Of a stretch of DNA of 54,785 bases, positions 1 through 9,893 are shown piece after piece. Both the position numbers and the translations under genes were made by a program. The stretch is from Lachnospiraceae bacterium. Lineage in GTDB: Bacteria > Bacillota > Clostridia > Lachnospirales > Lachnospiraceae. Position 1 is the stretch's first letter. Every line of letters begins with the position of its first letter. Where the stretch lies: the NCBI GenBank assembly GCA_017620255.1, contig JAFZQU010000039.1, forward strand, positions 1 to 54,785, written 5' to 3'. The notes under the pieces were generated by a model. The model was given only the letters and a program-made list of their open reading frames with translations, was not told where the DNA came from and made no database searches.

Positions 1-23
1 AAATTTTTTTAAAAAATTTTTTT

Positions 24-54
24 TTAAGACTTTTTGGCGTCTGTATCGTATAAT
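24..54 (+). promoter_or_regulatory. Possible promoter of the GG-leader peptide gene
   Basis: A perfect TATAAT lies at 49-54, downstream of long A and T tracts (1-25) that look like an UP-type upstream element. No good -35 box sits at the usual distance; TTAAGA at 24-29 would leave a 19-bp spacer. The call rests on the -10 box and on the position 55 bp before the start codon. Confidence 0.35.
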
Positions 55-108
55 AAAATGGAAGCAGAAAACGCATCCTAAGATGCAGCGCAGGAAAGTG
101 AGGAGTAT

Positions 109-375
109 ATGGACGAGAACAAAAAGATACCGGATGAAGAACTTGAAAAGGTGAGCGGCGGTATGATCTTTGACGCCACAGGCAGGCCGGAGGCAGATCC
201 TTTCAATCCGTGGGAAGTTTTGAACAATGACAATTGTGAGATCCTTGCGCGTTTCCCGACCAGGGATGCGGCGTGCGAGTATGCCAAGAGAGTATACGGG
301 CCGTATTCTTACAATTATCAGGAAGTAGACTGGGATACCGTGCAGAGATTGCGTGCCAACCCGAACACATACTGA
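109..375 (+). CDS. Small protein with double-glycine (bacteriocin-type) leader
   Basis: 88 aa. The first 18 residues form an acidic, lysine-containing leader ending in E-L-E-K-V-S-G-G (G17-G18), the pattern of double-glycine leaders that C39-peptidase ABC exporters cut. The following 70 residues are not glycine-rich or strongly hydrophobic, as class II bacteriocins usually are; they hold one Cys (C45), a segment resembling RDAACEYAKRVYG and several Tyr and Trp. The start at 109 is preceded by AGGAG only 3 nt away and by AGGAAAG at 92-98, either of which could serve. The gene stands alone: its terminator follows at once, and no exporter, immunity gene or modification enzyme is next to it. The core could be a secreted signal, a bacteriocin or a modified peptide; I do not recognise the family. 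The gene call is fairly sure, the function is not. Confidence 0.75.
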   Translation: MDENKKIPDEELEKVSGGMIFDATGRPEADPFNPWEVLNNDNCEILARFPTRDAACEYAKRVYGPYSYNYQEVDWDTVQRLRANPNTY

Positions 376-414
376 ACAGGCCCAAACAACAGCTTAGGCG
401 AAACGGTCATCACA

Positions 415-447
415 ACCGGAGCATCTGTATAGACTGCTCCGGTTTTT
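415..447 (+). terminator. Rho-independent terminator after the GG-leader gene
   Basis: Perfect 9-bp stem, ACCGGAGCA at 415-423 and TGCTCCGGT at 435-443, with an 11-nt loop, running into five T. It lies 40 bp after the stop codon of the small peptide gene. Confidence 0.85.
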
Positions 448-482
448 CCATGCAAAAAGCTGATTTTTGTGCAATGTCACAT

Positions 483-513
483 CTTGCGCGCAAGTGACGG
501 TTTGTAGTATAAT
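483..513 (+). promoter_or_regulatory. Promoter of the 2613-aa protein gene with overlapping palindrome
   Basis: TATAAT at 508-513 and a poor -35 (TTGCGC, 484-489) with an 18-bp spacer. The -35 lies inside a perfect 12-bp palindrome, CTTGCGCGCAAG (483-494), whose arms extend further as GTCA and TGAC with a 3-nt offset. That placement suits a repressor or activator site. The ribosome site AAGGAG is at 555-560. Confidence 0.5.
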
Positions 514-566
514 CAACCAATACTGACACCGTTATTTAACTTTCATAAAAAATCAAGGAGATCATA

Positions 567-3500
567 ATGGAAAAGATCAGGAGACTGTTAAAACCGGTAT
601 CGCTTATTCTGACGGCAGCACTGCTCGTGACGGGCATGCCTGAGATCGTATCGGCGGATCCGGGGGATGCCGACTGGGTGCAGGAGTATTCCTACCGGTA
701 TGATGAGAATGCAAAACTGATGAGCGAACCCGGAAACAACCTTGCGGGTGTTTATGTGGCAAAGGCGGTTCCCGGAGCAGACAAGGCAAGTACCACGCTC
801 GGTATCCCGAGTCTTGCCAAGCAGAATCTGGAGAGCGCGCCCACCACCGAGTCGCCGGCTATCATCCAGGGTGCGGCGGTGCCTTTTGAGAAGCGTGTCA
901 ATGACAGTTCCACCATCCGTTTTGACAAGATCAGCGATGAACCGGTCTGCGCGCCCTATACTTACTTCCGTTATGAACTGATGGAAGAGAACAACGCCAA
1001 CGGCACCGGTTCCCATACGAAGATCTCCGGATTTGACGGAACCTATGTGATCATCCGTGTGGATGTATCCGATCTGCTTAAGGATCTGCCGACGGATCAG
1101 GTCAGCTACCTGCATGTGAAACAGACAGGTAACGCGGCTATGCAGGTCCTGTACGGACAGGATAAGGCTTCTGATACGGACAGTGAGGGCAATCCTTCCT
1201 ATGTGAAATTCTCCTATAACACGCAGGGAGCACAGGCTGCATGCTTTTCCCTTGATAATGATTCTGCTTCCTTAAAAGATACGGACGGACAGCACACTGA
1301 CAAACCGTATGTGGACATCATCCTGCTTTCTTCCGGTACGCTTGTGGAAGGAGCTGACAAAGGCGGGGCGGAATCGGCGGCGAATCCGATCAAAGCCAAT
1401 TTCCCGATCAGTTTCTACGTAGACCAGATACCGGACTATGATCCTTCGATCGAATGGGATGAGTCCACCAAATCCATCATCAACACGGAAACACGTGAAG
1501 CAGTGCAGCCAAAACAGATTGATGAAGGCGGCACCACCATCACTGTCACACCCGATGAGATGATGATGGACAAATACTATAACGAAAAGGCCGCTACGGA
1601 GCAGGGTCAGAGCTTTACGGTTACCGGCTATACCGTCATGGGAGATGACCTGGAACTGGAAGCGGAGATCGACGAGATCCGGGAAGATGCTTCCACGGAA
1701 GAAGAATACTGGTCCTTAAGGCGTGCCATGGATTATCAGGAGTTTGATAACCATACGATCCGTCTGATCTGCGAAGCGCCGATCCTGGACGGACTGCTGC
1801 TGGATGATACGGATGATTCGGACGGTGAGAGCAACCGTCACGTCGTGCTGGATGTCAACAGTTTTGATATCCAGATCGCCAATAATACGGAAACCAAAGC
1901 TGCAGGACTCACCGTACAGGGCGGGGCGACCCTGACGATCATGGATGGCTCCAATACGACCGGTGCGGAGCTGGCGGTCGGCAACAATGCCAACATGCTG
2001 ATCCAGGGAGAAGGCAGCCGCCTGATCATTGATGAAACCTGTCAGTTGGAAGTGGAATACGATTCCGCATCCCAGGCAACGCCGCCGGAGGGTGAGCCGC
2101 AGCAGGAACTGCCGGATCTTTCCGAGGGCAGCCTGATCATCCGGGACGGCGGTGAAGTGATCAATGAAGGCGTGATCACCGTGGAAGGAAAAGAAGGCAA
2201 GGCGCAGGATCCCGTGGATGCACAGACTGTGATCCGGGATTATAAGGATGCAAAACTGACGATCGGAAGCGAAGGGAGACTCACAAACGAAGGATGCATG
2301 CTTGTGAACGGTTCCCTGTATAACCTCGGTACGATCGTAAACAACGGCCGTTATACAGACCTGATCACTTCCGATGACCCGGATAAGGGGATTTTTACTT
2401 ACCACAAAGGTATTCAGTTTTCCTGGAAGGATGATGTCACGCAGGGAAGAACAAACGGCGGATTCATGTATAACGGCATGGATGAACAGTTCAATGAATA
2501 CGATGATGCCGAGCTGATCAATAACGGTGATATTGTTCTGGTTCCCGGTTACCTGCAAAATGCCGGCAATCTGACGAATAACGGCAATATCTATTTGTCT
2601 GCGGTCAATGAAGTCATGATCCCGATCACGGCCACGCAGGATGCGCCGACCGTGACGGAAGAGCGCTTTGATCTGGGATACTATGAGGACAGTTATTTAG
2701 CAAACTATGAAAACGCCACGTTCACGAATAAAGGAAGCGTACGCACGGCTGATTTTGAGATCGTGAGCAACGGACGTACAGGCAACATCCGGTCTGAGGT
2801 GAGCCCTGCACTGGATCAGTTGAATGTATATAACTGCGGTACGCTGTCCAATGAAGGAAACGGTGTGATCGCTGCCAATCTGCTTGAAAATCAGGGCACG
2901 ATCGAGAACAGGGACAACGCTGCTTTTGGTGCGCAATACACGGTAAACGGCAAGAAACAGAACGTGACGACCAAAGTGCTTTTGTCATACGACGGCAGAA
3001 ACGGGGGCGGATCGTTACGCGACCTTTCTTCGAAAAAAAATACGACAGATGTTTATAACGGTGCAAAGACCGTTGAAAACAAAGCAAATGTCTGGACATA
3101 TGACGATGTGAAGGCATTCAGTGTCCAGCCTTCGTCTGCATATGTCGGAACCGGCGCAACGGTTGACTGGACGGTGAAGGCAGAGCCGGAAACGCAGGGA
3201 ACGGGCGTGAAATATCTTGTGGATCTGTATTTGGATAATACGGGTGTGCCAATCGACCGCTATGCACTTCCTGCGGGAGCGGAAGGCATCAAGGTGACGA
3301 GCCCGGCGGCACCTGCACTGTCGGATACAAACCTGTCCTACACATTCAGCACGATCGGCACGAAGCCTGTCAGTGCACAGTCCATTCTGCACGTAAACAG
3401 CCCTGATGAGGCAGACAATAATGAATTCGGTATTGTCAGACCGACTGCGATGCAAAACCTGGTATATAACGGTGAACCGCAGAAGCTGGTAACCTATGGG

Positions 3501-6500
3501 AGTGCAACAGAAGGAAATCTGTTCTATAAGGTCGATGACGGGGATTATTCCCCGGATCGTCCGACGGCTGTGGATGCAGGCACCTATGCGGTGACCTACA
3601 AGGTTTGTGCAGGCGATACAGCGAATACGGATGTGTTATGCCCCGAGGAGACCATCTCTGTCACGATCGCAAAAAGCCCTCTGTATCTGGCGGCGGACGA
3701 TCAGGCCAGCAAGAAGGGGCCTGGCAGTGAATTGCAGATATTAACCTATACCGCATTTGGTCTGGTTGAGGCGGATAAGGGTCCCGGAAAACTGAACATT
3801 TCGCTCAGTCTGCCGGATGGAACGACAGCAGATTCCGCTGTCGGTGCATACCCGATCACGCTTACCATAGATGAGGAGTACGCTGCAAAGAATTATGAAT
3901 TCACGGATGCGGATGGTGAGAGCAGGATCTCAAACGGGACCTATTTCATTACAAACGGAACCGTGGATCTGTCATCGCCTGCGCCGATGCCGACTCCTAC
4001 GCCATCTCCTACACCGACTCCGATCCCCGGTATCAAGTCGAAATTTACCGGCTATGAGAACATGAACGAGTCGATCACGCTTAGCGCCAAGTACCTGAAG
4101 GACGAAGACCACGCTGATAAGACAACGGTCGCTGAAGTATATTACAGCGATACGATCGAACTGGATGCGGATAATTACAAGACTGACGGGACGCAGATGG
4201 GTGTTTCGTATGCGGCAGTCGGTACCGACAAGACGGTGTATTACTATATCAGGACCACATCGGATGAGAAGACGCCTGAAGGGGAACCGGTGGTTTTGGA
4301 TACACTGGCTGGAAGCCAGCGCGTTGTGATCGTCAAGGCGGACCAGAAAACGCCCGGTATCTATCACGAAACAGATAACAAGGAAGGCATTGATTTTGAG
4401 CCCGGATTTAAGAATGAACGGGGCAGACTGATGTTCCCGAATTATAAGCCGCGTGAGACAGAGTACGAGTACCGCCGGGCTGACTGTGATCAGTATACGC
4501 GTATCGTTACCGCACAGATCGATGTGGCACCGGGATATTATTACTACATCAGAAGGATCGGGGACGCACGCAGAAATCCGAGCCCGGATACAGAGATATA
4601 CGTTGCGGATACAGGCGCAGATGTACCGGTTTTCTTCAGCGCAAATGCCGGGGACTTTGGTGAGGATGATGAGCATAACCCGATCAAAACAAAAACGGTA
4701 GATGTCGGCTACGGGAAAGTGATCAGTGATGATATGATACCTGAGCCGCCCACGCGTGACGATGGTGTCACATTTGCCGGATGGGAACAGGACGGAAAAC
4801 CTTTTGATTTTGCAAATACACCCATTACATCCCCGATCAGACTGGAAGCGGTATGGAATGTCAATACATATACGGTTACCTTTGACCCTCATGGAGGATC
4901 TTATGTGGATCCACAGCGCGTGGAGGAAGGCAAGAACGCCGCGCGGCCGGAAGATGTCACATACACAGGCTATAGCCTTGACAAATGGGTCGTTCAGGGA
5001 ACAGAGACAGCGTATACGTTTACTGAGGAGGTCCGTGAGAATATCACACTGGAAGCAGTGTGGAAACCGGTCACGTATAAGGTCACATTTAACAGCAATG
5101 GCGGAACCGGCGGGACTATGGCCGATCAGTCCTTTACATATGATGAAAGAATGCCGCTTGACAAAAACACCTTCACAAGAGAGGATCATGTTTTTGCCGG
5201 CTGGGATACCAAGGCTGACGGTAAGGGAACAGATTATTCGGATGAGCAGCCGGTTTGGAACCTTGCTTCAGAACAGGACAAAACCATCACGCTTTATGCG
5301 CAGTGGAAGAAACTGCTGAGTAGTGATGATGGTACGACTCCGTCAGACGGTATCACGGTAACGGTCGCAAATGCAGCAAATCTGATCTATAACGGCAAGG
5401 CTTTGAGACCTTCCGTGATCATAAAAGACGGCGGGACTGATATCACGAAGTATTGCAGCTTCGTGTATGAGAACAATGTGAATGCGGGTACCGCCAAAGT
5501 CACAGCTACGGTAAAGAGCACAAATGCGCCTTATGCAGGAAAAATCAGTCAGGAATTCACGATCCGAAAAACTGAGATGGACAACGACAGTGACCTTGGT
5601 GAATTCAGGCAGTATCTGTATTCCGATGCGGTCAGTGATCAGATCGATCTGATGGCTTATCTGCCGTCTGATGCGGGAGAGACGACCTGGGTGATCGAAC
5701 GGGATGAAGCCGGCGGGTTTAAGTATGACACGAATCCAGATGTGGCGGGAGGTATACTGTCTTATGCCGTAGCAAAGGCAGAAAGCGCCGGCGGTAATGC
5801 GACCATTTACGCGAAAGCCACCATGACGAATTATAAGGGGTCGGCTGAAGAAACCGTTACGATCGAGATCGAGCTCGGGCAGGTCGGCCTTACGATCGCA
5901 GAAAAAGTGGGTCGTGAATATGTGAGCACCGGATTGGATATGCGCATGACGGCCGGTAACAAGACAACCTTTGCGGCCATGTTTGCAGAGGGAGCCTTTG
6001 AAAATCAGCGCGTCAGATGGACAAGCAGCAATCCGGCTGTTGCCACGGTAACGCAGGATGGTAAAGTGACGGCGCTTGCACCCGGTCAAACGGAGATCAC
6101 GGTTGAATGCGAAGATGACGCAGATGATGAGAAGGATGCATTCTGCGACCTGACCGTTCTGGAACCGGTAACAACATTGACCCTGGATCAGAAGAGTTAT
6201 TCGATGGGCACGGGCGAGGTCATTGAACTGTTTGCTTCGGCCGTACCGTTTACGGCAGACAGGACCTTATCCTGGAGCGTCAATAACGCCAATGCGAAGA
6301 TCGTCAGCATTTCGGATGATACGATGTGTGCGCGGATCGTAGCAGTGGGTGCGGGAAGCGCCAAGGTCACGGCGGCAGCGACAGACGGCAGCAAAAAGAC
6401 AGCAGTCTGCAATCTCTCGATCGGTAATCCGGTCGGACAGTTCACGATCGCAGCCAAAGGAAATGCAAAAGCACTTGCAGTCGGCAAGACCCTTGGATTT

Positions 6501-8408
6501 ACGATTGACTGGAAGGGCAGCAAACCGAAGAACAGCAACGTGATCTGGCAGGTCAGAACGCCGTACGGGGACAGCGATGTATCGAAGATCGCAACGATCT
6601 CGCAAAAGGGTGTTCTGACAGGCATTTCGGAAGGCCTGGTACGCATTACGGCGATCAGTGTATCAAATCCGGAAAAGACGGCCAGTGCGGAAGTCGCTGT
6701 TTATGTACCCATCAGGAAAGCATCGCTGAATGTGACGAGCGGGACACTGAGCCAGGCGGACAGAGACAAATATCTGGATCTGGATGCGTTTGTCACCCCT
6801 TCCGTTGCAGGAAGCAAGGTGACGGGCGTGAACCTCGGAACGGAACCGACCGTTAAATATGAAGTGGATCCGAAATATGCGGGACTGTTGTCTGTTGACA
6901 GCATGGGGCGTGTGAAGATCAAAAAGAACGTCGATGAAAGTACGACAGCCAAGAATATCCCGGTTTATGCAACGATCTCGGCGTTTGATAACTACAGCAA
7001 AAAACTGACGTGCAAGGTAACGATCAAAGAAGCAAATAAGTTAAAAGGCGTGAAACTGTCTGCCACGAAACTGACGATCGGGGAAGGCAATCTGGCCGAG
7101 ATCAGTGCATCCCCGGATCCGGTGAACGCAGACGGTGACCAGACGATCTTCTGGGGCTCGGATGAACAGTCTGTCAGTGATAATAAAGACGTGGCAGAGA
7201 TCATTACCAAAACAGAAAATAAAGTGATCAGGCATTATGTCTGGGCGAAGAAAGCCGGAACGGCCAACATTACGATCCCGGCCGTACAGACTGTGGATGG
7301 TAAAACGGTTTCCGCGACCTGTAAAGTAACCGTAAAGCCGTCTGTTAAGACGATCGACTTTAAGGATATATCCAGGCTGGAAGAGGACGGATTGGCTGTC
7401 GGTAAGACCTTTACCCTGAAACCGCAGTTGCTGGATGCAGATGGCAAAACTGCCACAACGGAACTTGTTTATACGACTTCCAACGAGAAGATCGCGACAG
7501 TGAACGAAAAGGGTGTGATCAAGGCAGTGGCACCGGAAAGACCGGGAGATGCGGGTGTGGTCACCATCACCGCCACATCCACGGACATAAAGAAAGACGG
7601 AGCTGCTCCGGTAAGCCGTAGTGTCACCTTCCGTGTATATGCGCCGGTATCCAAGGTGGTTTTGGATAAGACCAAGCTGACGGTAGGCACGCGTGATAAA
7701 GATCATGATCTGTGCGGTAACCGGTACGGCAAGATCAGCATCGCGACCCTGCTTCCGGAAAATGTGACCAACGCGAAGATCAGCTGGGTTGCGGATAATC
7801 AGAATGTGAAGATCCTTGCCATCGATCAGGCAAAGAGCGCAGCAGATGACGCATATGATGAAGCCTTTGAAGGTGCAGGCCAGGAGGCGATCACAGATGC
7901 CGGAGAGGCCCTGGCTGTCATGGGTATGACCCCGGGCACCACGAAGCTGAGCGGTGTGACTTTGGATGGAACCAATAAGAAAGTCACCTGTACGGTAACG
8001 GTCCGCGGAGATGTAACGAGACTGGCCCTGAAGGAACAGGCCGGACAGAACGGATACAAGGATGTCAAATTTGTGAGGGATGACACAGGCGCTGCAGTTC
8101 CGAAGCCGTGGATCGAGTATGAGTCCACCATGAAACCCGGCACCAGCATGACGCTGACACCGCTTGCAGATATCAACGAAGTGAGCGCGTCGGATGCGAA
8201 CCTGAAGAAGACCTACAGTGCCTATGCGAAGTTTACGGACACAAGCGTTTCCTACCTGAGCCTGAATCCGGACATCGCTACGGTCACAAATAACGGCAAG
8301 ATCAGCGTGAATAAGGATGCGGAGAATAATGCCGAGGTGAATATCCTGGTATTCAGCGCTGCCGGGAACAAGGCGTCCAAGCTGACGATCACGGTGAAAA
8401 ATCCGTAA
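567..8408 (+). CDS. Giant secreted repeat protein (beta-helix-like, InlB repeats, Ig-like Big_2 domains)
   Basis: 2613 aa. It opens with a Sec signal peptide (basic n-region, hydrophobic stretch about 11-24, cleavage probably after VSA-30). In order: an unrecognised N-terminal region; about 430-790 with repeated N-x-G and NNG turns spaced like rungs of a parallel beta-helix; an Ig-like MBG/YDG-type domain near 960-1040 (YNGEPQKLV, DAGTYAVTYK); a Pro-Thr linker near 1139-1155; three Listeria-Bacteroides repeats near 1375-1585 (each ending in L-x-A-x-W); another MBG-type domain near 1595-1670; and a long run of Big_2-type Ig domains from about 1775 to the end (typical V-A-T-V-x-x-x-G-x-V-x-A). 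I see no LPXTG, SLH or C-terminal membrane anchor, so how it stays on the surface, if it does, is unclear. The likely role is an adhesin or extracellular scaffold; no catalytic domain is visible. Start chosen by AAGGAG at 555-560. Confidence 0.85.
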   Translation: MEKIRRLLKPVSLILTAALLVTGMPEIVSADPGDADWVQEYSYRYDENAKLMSEPGNNLAGVYVAKAVPGADKASTTLGIPSLAKQNLESAPTTESPAIIQGAAVPFEKRVNDSSTIRFDKISDEPVCAPYTYFRYELMEENNANGTGSHTKISGFDGTYVIIRVDVSDLLKDLPTDQVSYLHVKQTGNAAMQVLYGQDKASDTDSEGNPSYVKFSYNTQGAQAACFSLDNDSASLKDTDGQHTDKPYVDIILLSSGTLVEGADKGGAESAANPIKANFPISFYVDQIPDYDPSIEWDESTKSIINTETREAVQPKQIDEGGTTITVTPDEMMMDKYYNEKAATEQGQSFTVTGYTVMGDDLELEAEIDEIREDASTEEEYWSLRRAMDYQEFDNHTIRLICEAPILDGLLLDDTDDSDGESNRHVVLDVNSFDIQIANNTETKAAGLTVQGGATLTIMDGSNTTGAELAVGNNANMLIQGEGSRLIIDETCQLEVEYDSASQATPPEGEPQQELPDLSEGSLIIRDGGEVINEGVITVEGKEGKAQDPVDAQTVIRDYKDAKLTIGSEGRLTNEGCMLVNGSLYNLGTIVNNGRYTDLITSDDPDKGIFTYHKGIQFSWKDDVTQGRTNGGFMYNGMDEQFNEYDDAELINNGDIVLVPGYLQNAGNLTNNGNIYLSAVNEVMIPITATQDAPTVTEERFDLGYYEDSYLANYENATFTNKGSVRTADFEIVSNGRTGNIRSEVSPALDQLNVYNCGTLSNEGNGVIAANLLENQGTIENRDNAAFGAQYTVNGKKQNVTTKVLLSYDGRNGGGSLRDLSSKKNTTDVYNGAKTVENKANVWTYDDVKAFSVQPSSAYVGTGATVDWTVKAEPETQGTGVKYLVDLYLDNTGVPIDRYALPAGAEGIKVTSPAAPALSDTNLSYTFSTIGTKPVSAQSILHVNSPDEADNNEFGIVRPTAMQNLVYNGEPQKLVTYGSATEGNLFYKVDDGDYSPDRPTAVDAGTYAVTYKVCAGDTANTDVLCPEETISVTIAKSPLYLAADDQASKKGPGSELQILTYTAFGLVEADKGPGKLNISLSLPDGTTADSAVGAYPITLTIDEEYAAKNYEFTDADGESRISNGTYFITNGTVDLSSPAPMPTPTPSPTPTPIPGIKSKFTGYENMNESITLSAKYLKDEDHADKTTVAEVYYSDTIELDADNYKTDGTQMGVSYAAVGTDKTVYYYIRTTSDEKTPEGEPVVLDTLAGSQRVVIVKADQKTPGIYHETDNKEGIDFEPGFKNERGRLMFPNYKPRETEYEYRRADCDQYTRIVTAQIDVAPGYYYYIRRIGDARRNPSPDTEIYVADTGADVPVFFSANAGDFGEDDEHNPIKTKTVDVGYGKVISDDMIPEPPTRDDGVTFAGWEQDGKPFDFANTPITSPIRLEAVWNVNTYTVTFDPHGGSYVDPQRVEEGKNAARPEDVTYTGYSLDKWVVQGTETAYTFTEEVRENITLEAVWKPVTYKVTFNSNGGTGGTMADQSFTYDERMPLDKNTFTREDHVFAGWDTKADGKGTDYSDEQPVWNLASEQDKTITLYAQWKKLLSSDDGTTPSDGITVTVANAANLIYNGKALRPSVIIKDGGTDITKYCSFVYENNVNAGTAKVTATVKSTNAPYAGKISQEFTIRKTEMDNDSDLGEFRQYLYSDAVSDQIDLMAYLPSDAGETTWVIERDEAGGFKYDTNPDVAGGILSYAVAKAESAGGNATIYAKATMTNYKGSAEETVTIEIELGQVGLTIAEKVGREYVSTGLDMRMTAGNKTTFAAMFAEGAFENQRVRWTSSNPAVATVTQDGKVTALAPGQTEITVECEDDADDEKDAFCDLTVLEPVTTLTLDQKSYSMGTGEVIELFASAVPFTADRTLSWSVNNANAKIVSISDDTMCARIVAVGAGSAKVTAAATDGSKKTAVCNLSIGNPVGQFTIAAKGNAKALAVGKTLGFTIDWKGSKPKNSNVIWQVRTPYGDSDVSKIATISQKGVLTGISEGLVRITAISVSNPEKTASAEVAVYVPIRKASLNVTSGTLSQADRDKYLDLDAFVTPSVAGSKVTGVNLGTEPTVKYEVDPKYAGLLSVDSMGRVKIKKNVDESTTAKNIPVYATISAFDNYSKKLTCKVTIKEANKLKGVKLSATKLTIGEGNLAEISASPDPVNADGDQTIFWGSDEQSVSDNKDVAEIITKTENKVIRHYVWAKKAGTANITIPAVQTVDGKTVSATCKVTVKPSVKTIDFKDISRLEEDGLAVGKTFTLKPQLLDADGKTATTELVYTTSNEKIATVNEKGVIKAVAPERPGDAGVVTITATSTDIKKDGAAPVSRSVTFRVYAPVSKVVLDKTKLTVGTRDKDHDLCGNRYGKISIATLLPENVTNAKISWVADNQNVKILAIDQAKSAADDAYDEAFEGAGQEAITDAGEALAVMGMTPGTTKLSGVTLDGTNKKVTCTVTVRGDVTRLALKEQAGQNGYKDVKFVRDDTGAAVPKPWIEYESTMKPGTSMTLTPLADINEVSASDANLKKTYSAYAKFTDTSVSYLSLNPDIATVTNNGKISVNKDAENNAEVNILVFSAAGNKASKLTITVKNP

Positions 8409-8444
8409 CCTTGAAATTTCAAAACTCGTAAATTTCAAATAGCC

Positions 8445-8486
8445 AAATGCGCTCTGATGTCGTATAATGACAAAGGAGCGCATTTT
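8445..8486 (+). terminator. Terminator whose loop contains a TATAAT box
   Basis: 10-bp stem AAATGCGCTC (8445-8454) and GAGCGCATTT (8476-8485) followed by a short T run, placed 37 bp after the 2613-aa gene. The 21-nt loop contains TATAAT at 8463-8468, 26 bp before the tRNA, so the same element may end one transcript and supply the -10 box of the next. No convincing -35 is visible. Confidence 0.55.
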
Positions 8487-8494
8487 CGCGCTAT

Positions 8495-8567
<73 letters not shown>

Positions 8568-8569
8568 GT

Positions 8570-9889
8570 ATGAAATGGATAGTGATAGTTGATGATGATG
8601 CGGTGAACCTGCAGGTGGCGGGACATCTGCTGAGCAAAGCGGGTATGCGTGTCACGGCTTTTAAGTCGGGACAGGCTTTTATTGACCAGATCGCAAGCGG
8701 AAATCTGCCTGATCTGGTCCTTTTAGATATCCGGATGCCGGGGATGGACGGATTCGAGACGCTGAATCTTCTGCGCGAATACGAGCGTTCCGCCGGCCTT
8801 GAGGAGACGCCCGTGATCTTTCTGACGGCCGATGAGGATTCGGGATATGAAAATCGCGGCTTTGCGCTGGGTGCTTCCGATTACGTTCACAAACCGTTCG
8901 ATCCGACGATCCTGATCCGCAGGATCCGCAACGTCCTAAACAAACAGGAACGCATCAGCGAACTGATGACAGAGGCTACGATCGATAAGCTGACGGGGTT
9001 CTTAAACAAAGCCGCCGTAACGGAACATTTCCCGTCTCTGATCGGGGAACCGGGCTGTCTCATGATGGTCGATCTGGATTCGTTCAAACTCGTGAACGAT
9101 CTTTACGGACATGACATGGGTGACCGCCTTTTGATCGCATTTGCAAACATCATGCGCGAAGAAATGCCGGAAGGTGGCGAATGCGGCCGTGTGGGCGGTG
9201 ATGAGTTTACGCTGCTTTTACCCTGGGTGACCGAGGAACATGTCGCGGCTGATTTTATCGATATCATAAACCGCCATCTGCTTGAAGCGGCCAGGAAACT
9301 GATGGGCGAAGATATGGATATCCCGCTCGGTGCATCTGCCGGTGCTGTCTTTGTGCCTGCAAAAGATACCGATTACGACGAACTGATCCGGCGTGCGGAC
9401 AAGGCCCTCTATGTGACCAAGCGCGACGGTACACACGGGCTGCGGATCTACAGCGAGATGATGGCAAACGAACATGCGGAATCCGATCTGCAGAAACTCT
9501 CTGCGATCCTTGGGGAGCGTAACATCCCGGATAAGGCTTATGAACTTGACCGGAATGCTTTTGCCTACGTTTACCAGTTTGTGATCCGTTATATCACCAG
9601 GAATCATCAGAATGCCTGCAAACTGCTCTTTACGATAACGGCGGATGAGGCGGATGAGAAAAAGTATCATGAGGCCTGCGATCTTTTTGACGAACACTTA
9701 AAGCAATGTCTTCGCAAGTCTGATGTCTATACAAGAAACAGTGCCAACCAGTTTTTTGTTTTCCTGACGGATATCCGGCAGGAATATATTCATACGGTGA
9801 TCGAAAAGATCGTTGACAGGTGGTATGAACAGTACGGCCATCTTGTGAAACTGAATTACGAGACCGAATATGTAAGCATGGAGAGTTGA
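8570..9889 (+). CDS. Response regulator with GGDEF (diguanylate cyclase) domain
   Basis: 439 aa. Residues 1-120 are a receiver domain with acidic pocket D8-D9-D10, phospho-acceptor D53 and K108. A GGDEF domain follows (about 135-290) with an intact G209-G-D-E-F213 motif and the metal-binding D in VDLDSF, so it should make cyclic di-GMP from two GTP. The inhibitory RxxD site normally nine residues before GGDEF is absent (PEGG there), so product feedback is probably lost. The last 150 residues look like a second, degenerate GGDEF-type fold without the motif. The ATG is at 8570 because the receiver strand KWIVIVDDD begins there; it lies two bases after the tRNA and has no ribosome site of its own, so the mRNA may become nearly leaderless after tRNA 3' processing. 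A partner kinase is not adjacent. Confidence 0.88.
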   Translation: MKWIVIVDDDAVNLQVAGHLLSKAGMRVTAFKSGQAFIDQIASGNLPDLVLLDIRMPGMDGFETLNLLREYERSAGLEETPVIFLTADEDSGYENRGFALGASDYVHKPFDPTILIRRIRNVLNKQERISELMTEATIDKLTGFLNKAAVTEHFPSLIGEPGCLMMVDLDSFKLVNDLYGHDMGDRLLIAFANIMREEMPEGGECGRVGGDEFTLLLPWVTEEHVAADFIDIINRHLLEAARKLMGEDMDIPLGASAGAVFVPAKDTDYDELIRRADKALYVTKRDGTHGLRIYSEMMANEHAESDLQKLSAILGERNIPDKAYELDRNAFAYVYQFVIRYITRNHQNACKLLFTITADEADEKKYHEACDLFDEHLKQCLRKSDVYTRNSANQFFVFLTDIRQEYIHTVIEKIVDRWYEQYGHLVKLNYETEYVSMES

Positions 9890-9893
9890 TCCT

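Noticed and set aside
3972-5189. 405-aa open frame on the minus strand
   Set aside because: It lies entirely inside the 2613-aa gene, has no ribosome site and an unlikely composition rich in Cys, Arg, Ile and His, as expected for an antisense shadow.
7041-8483. 480-aa minus-strand frame at the end of the 2613-aa gene
   Set aside because: Same shadow composition; its extra part only covers the terminator region.
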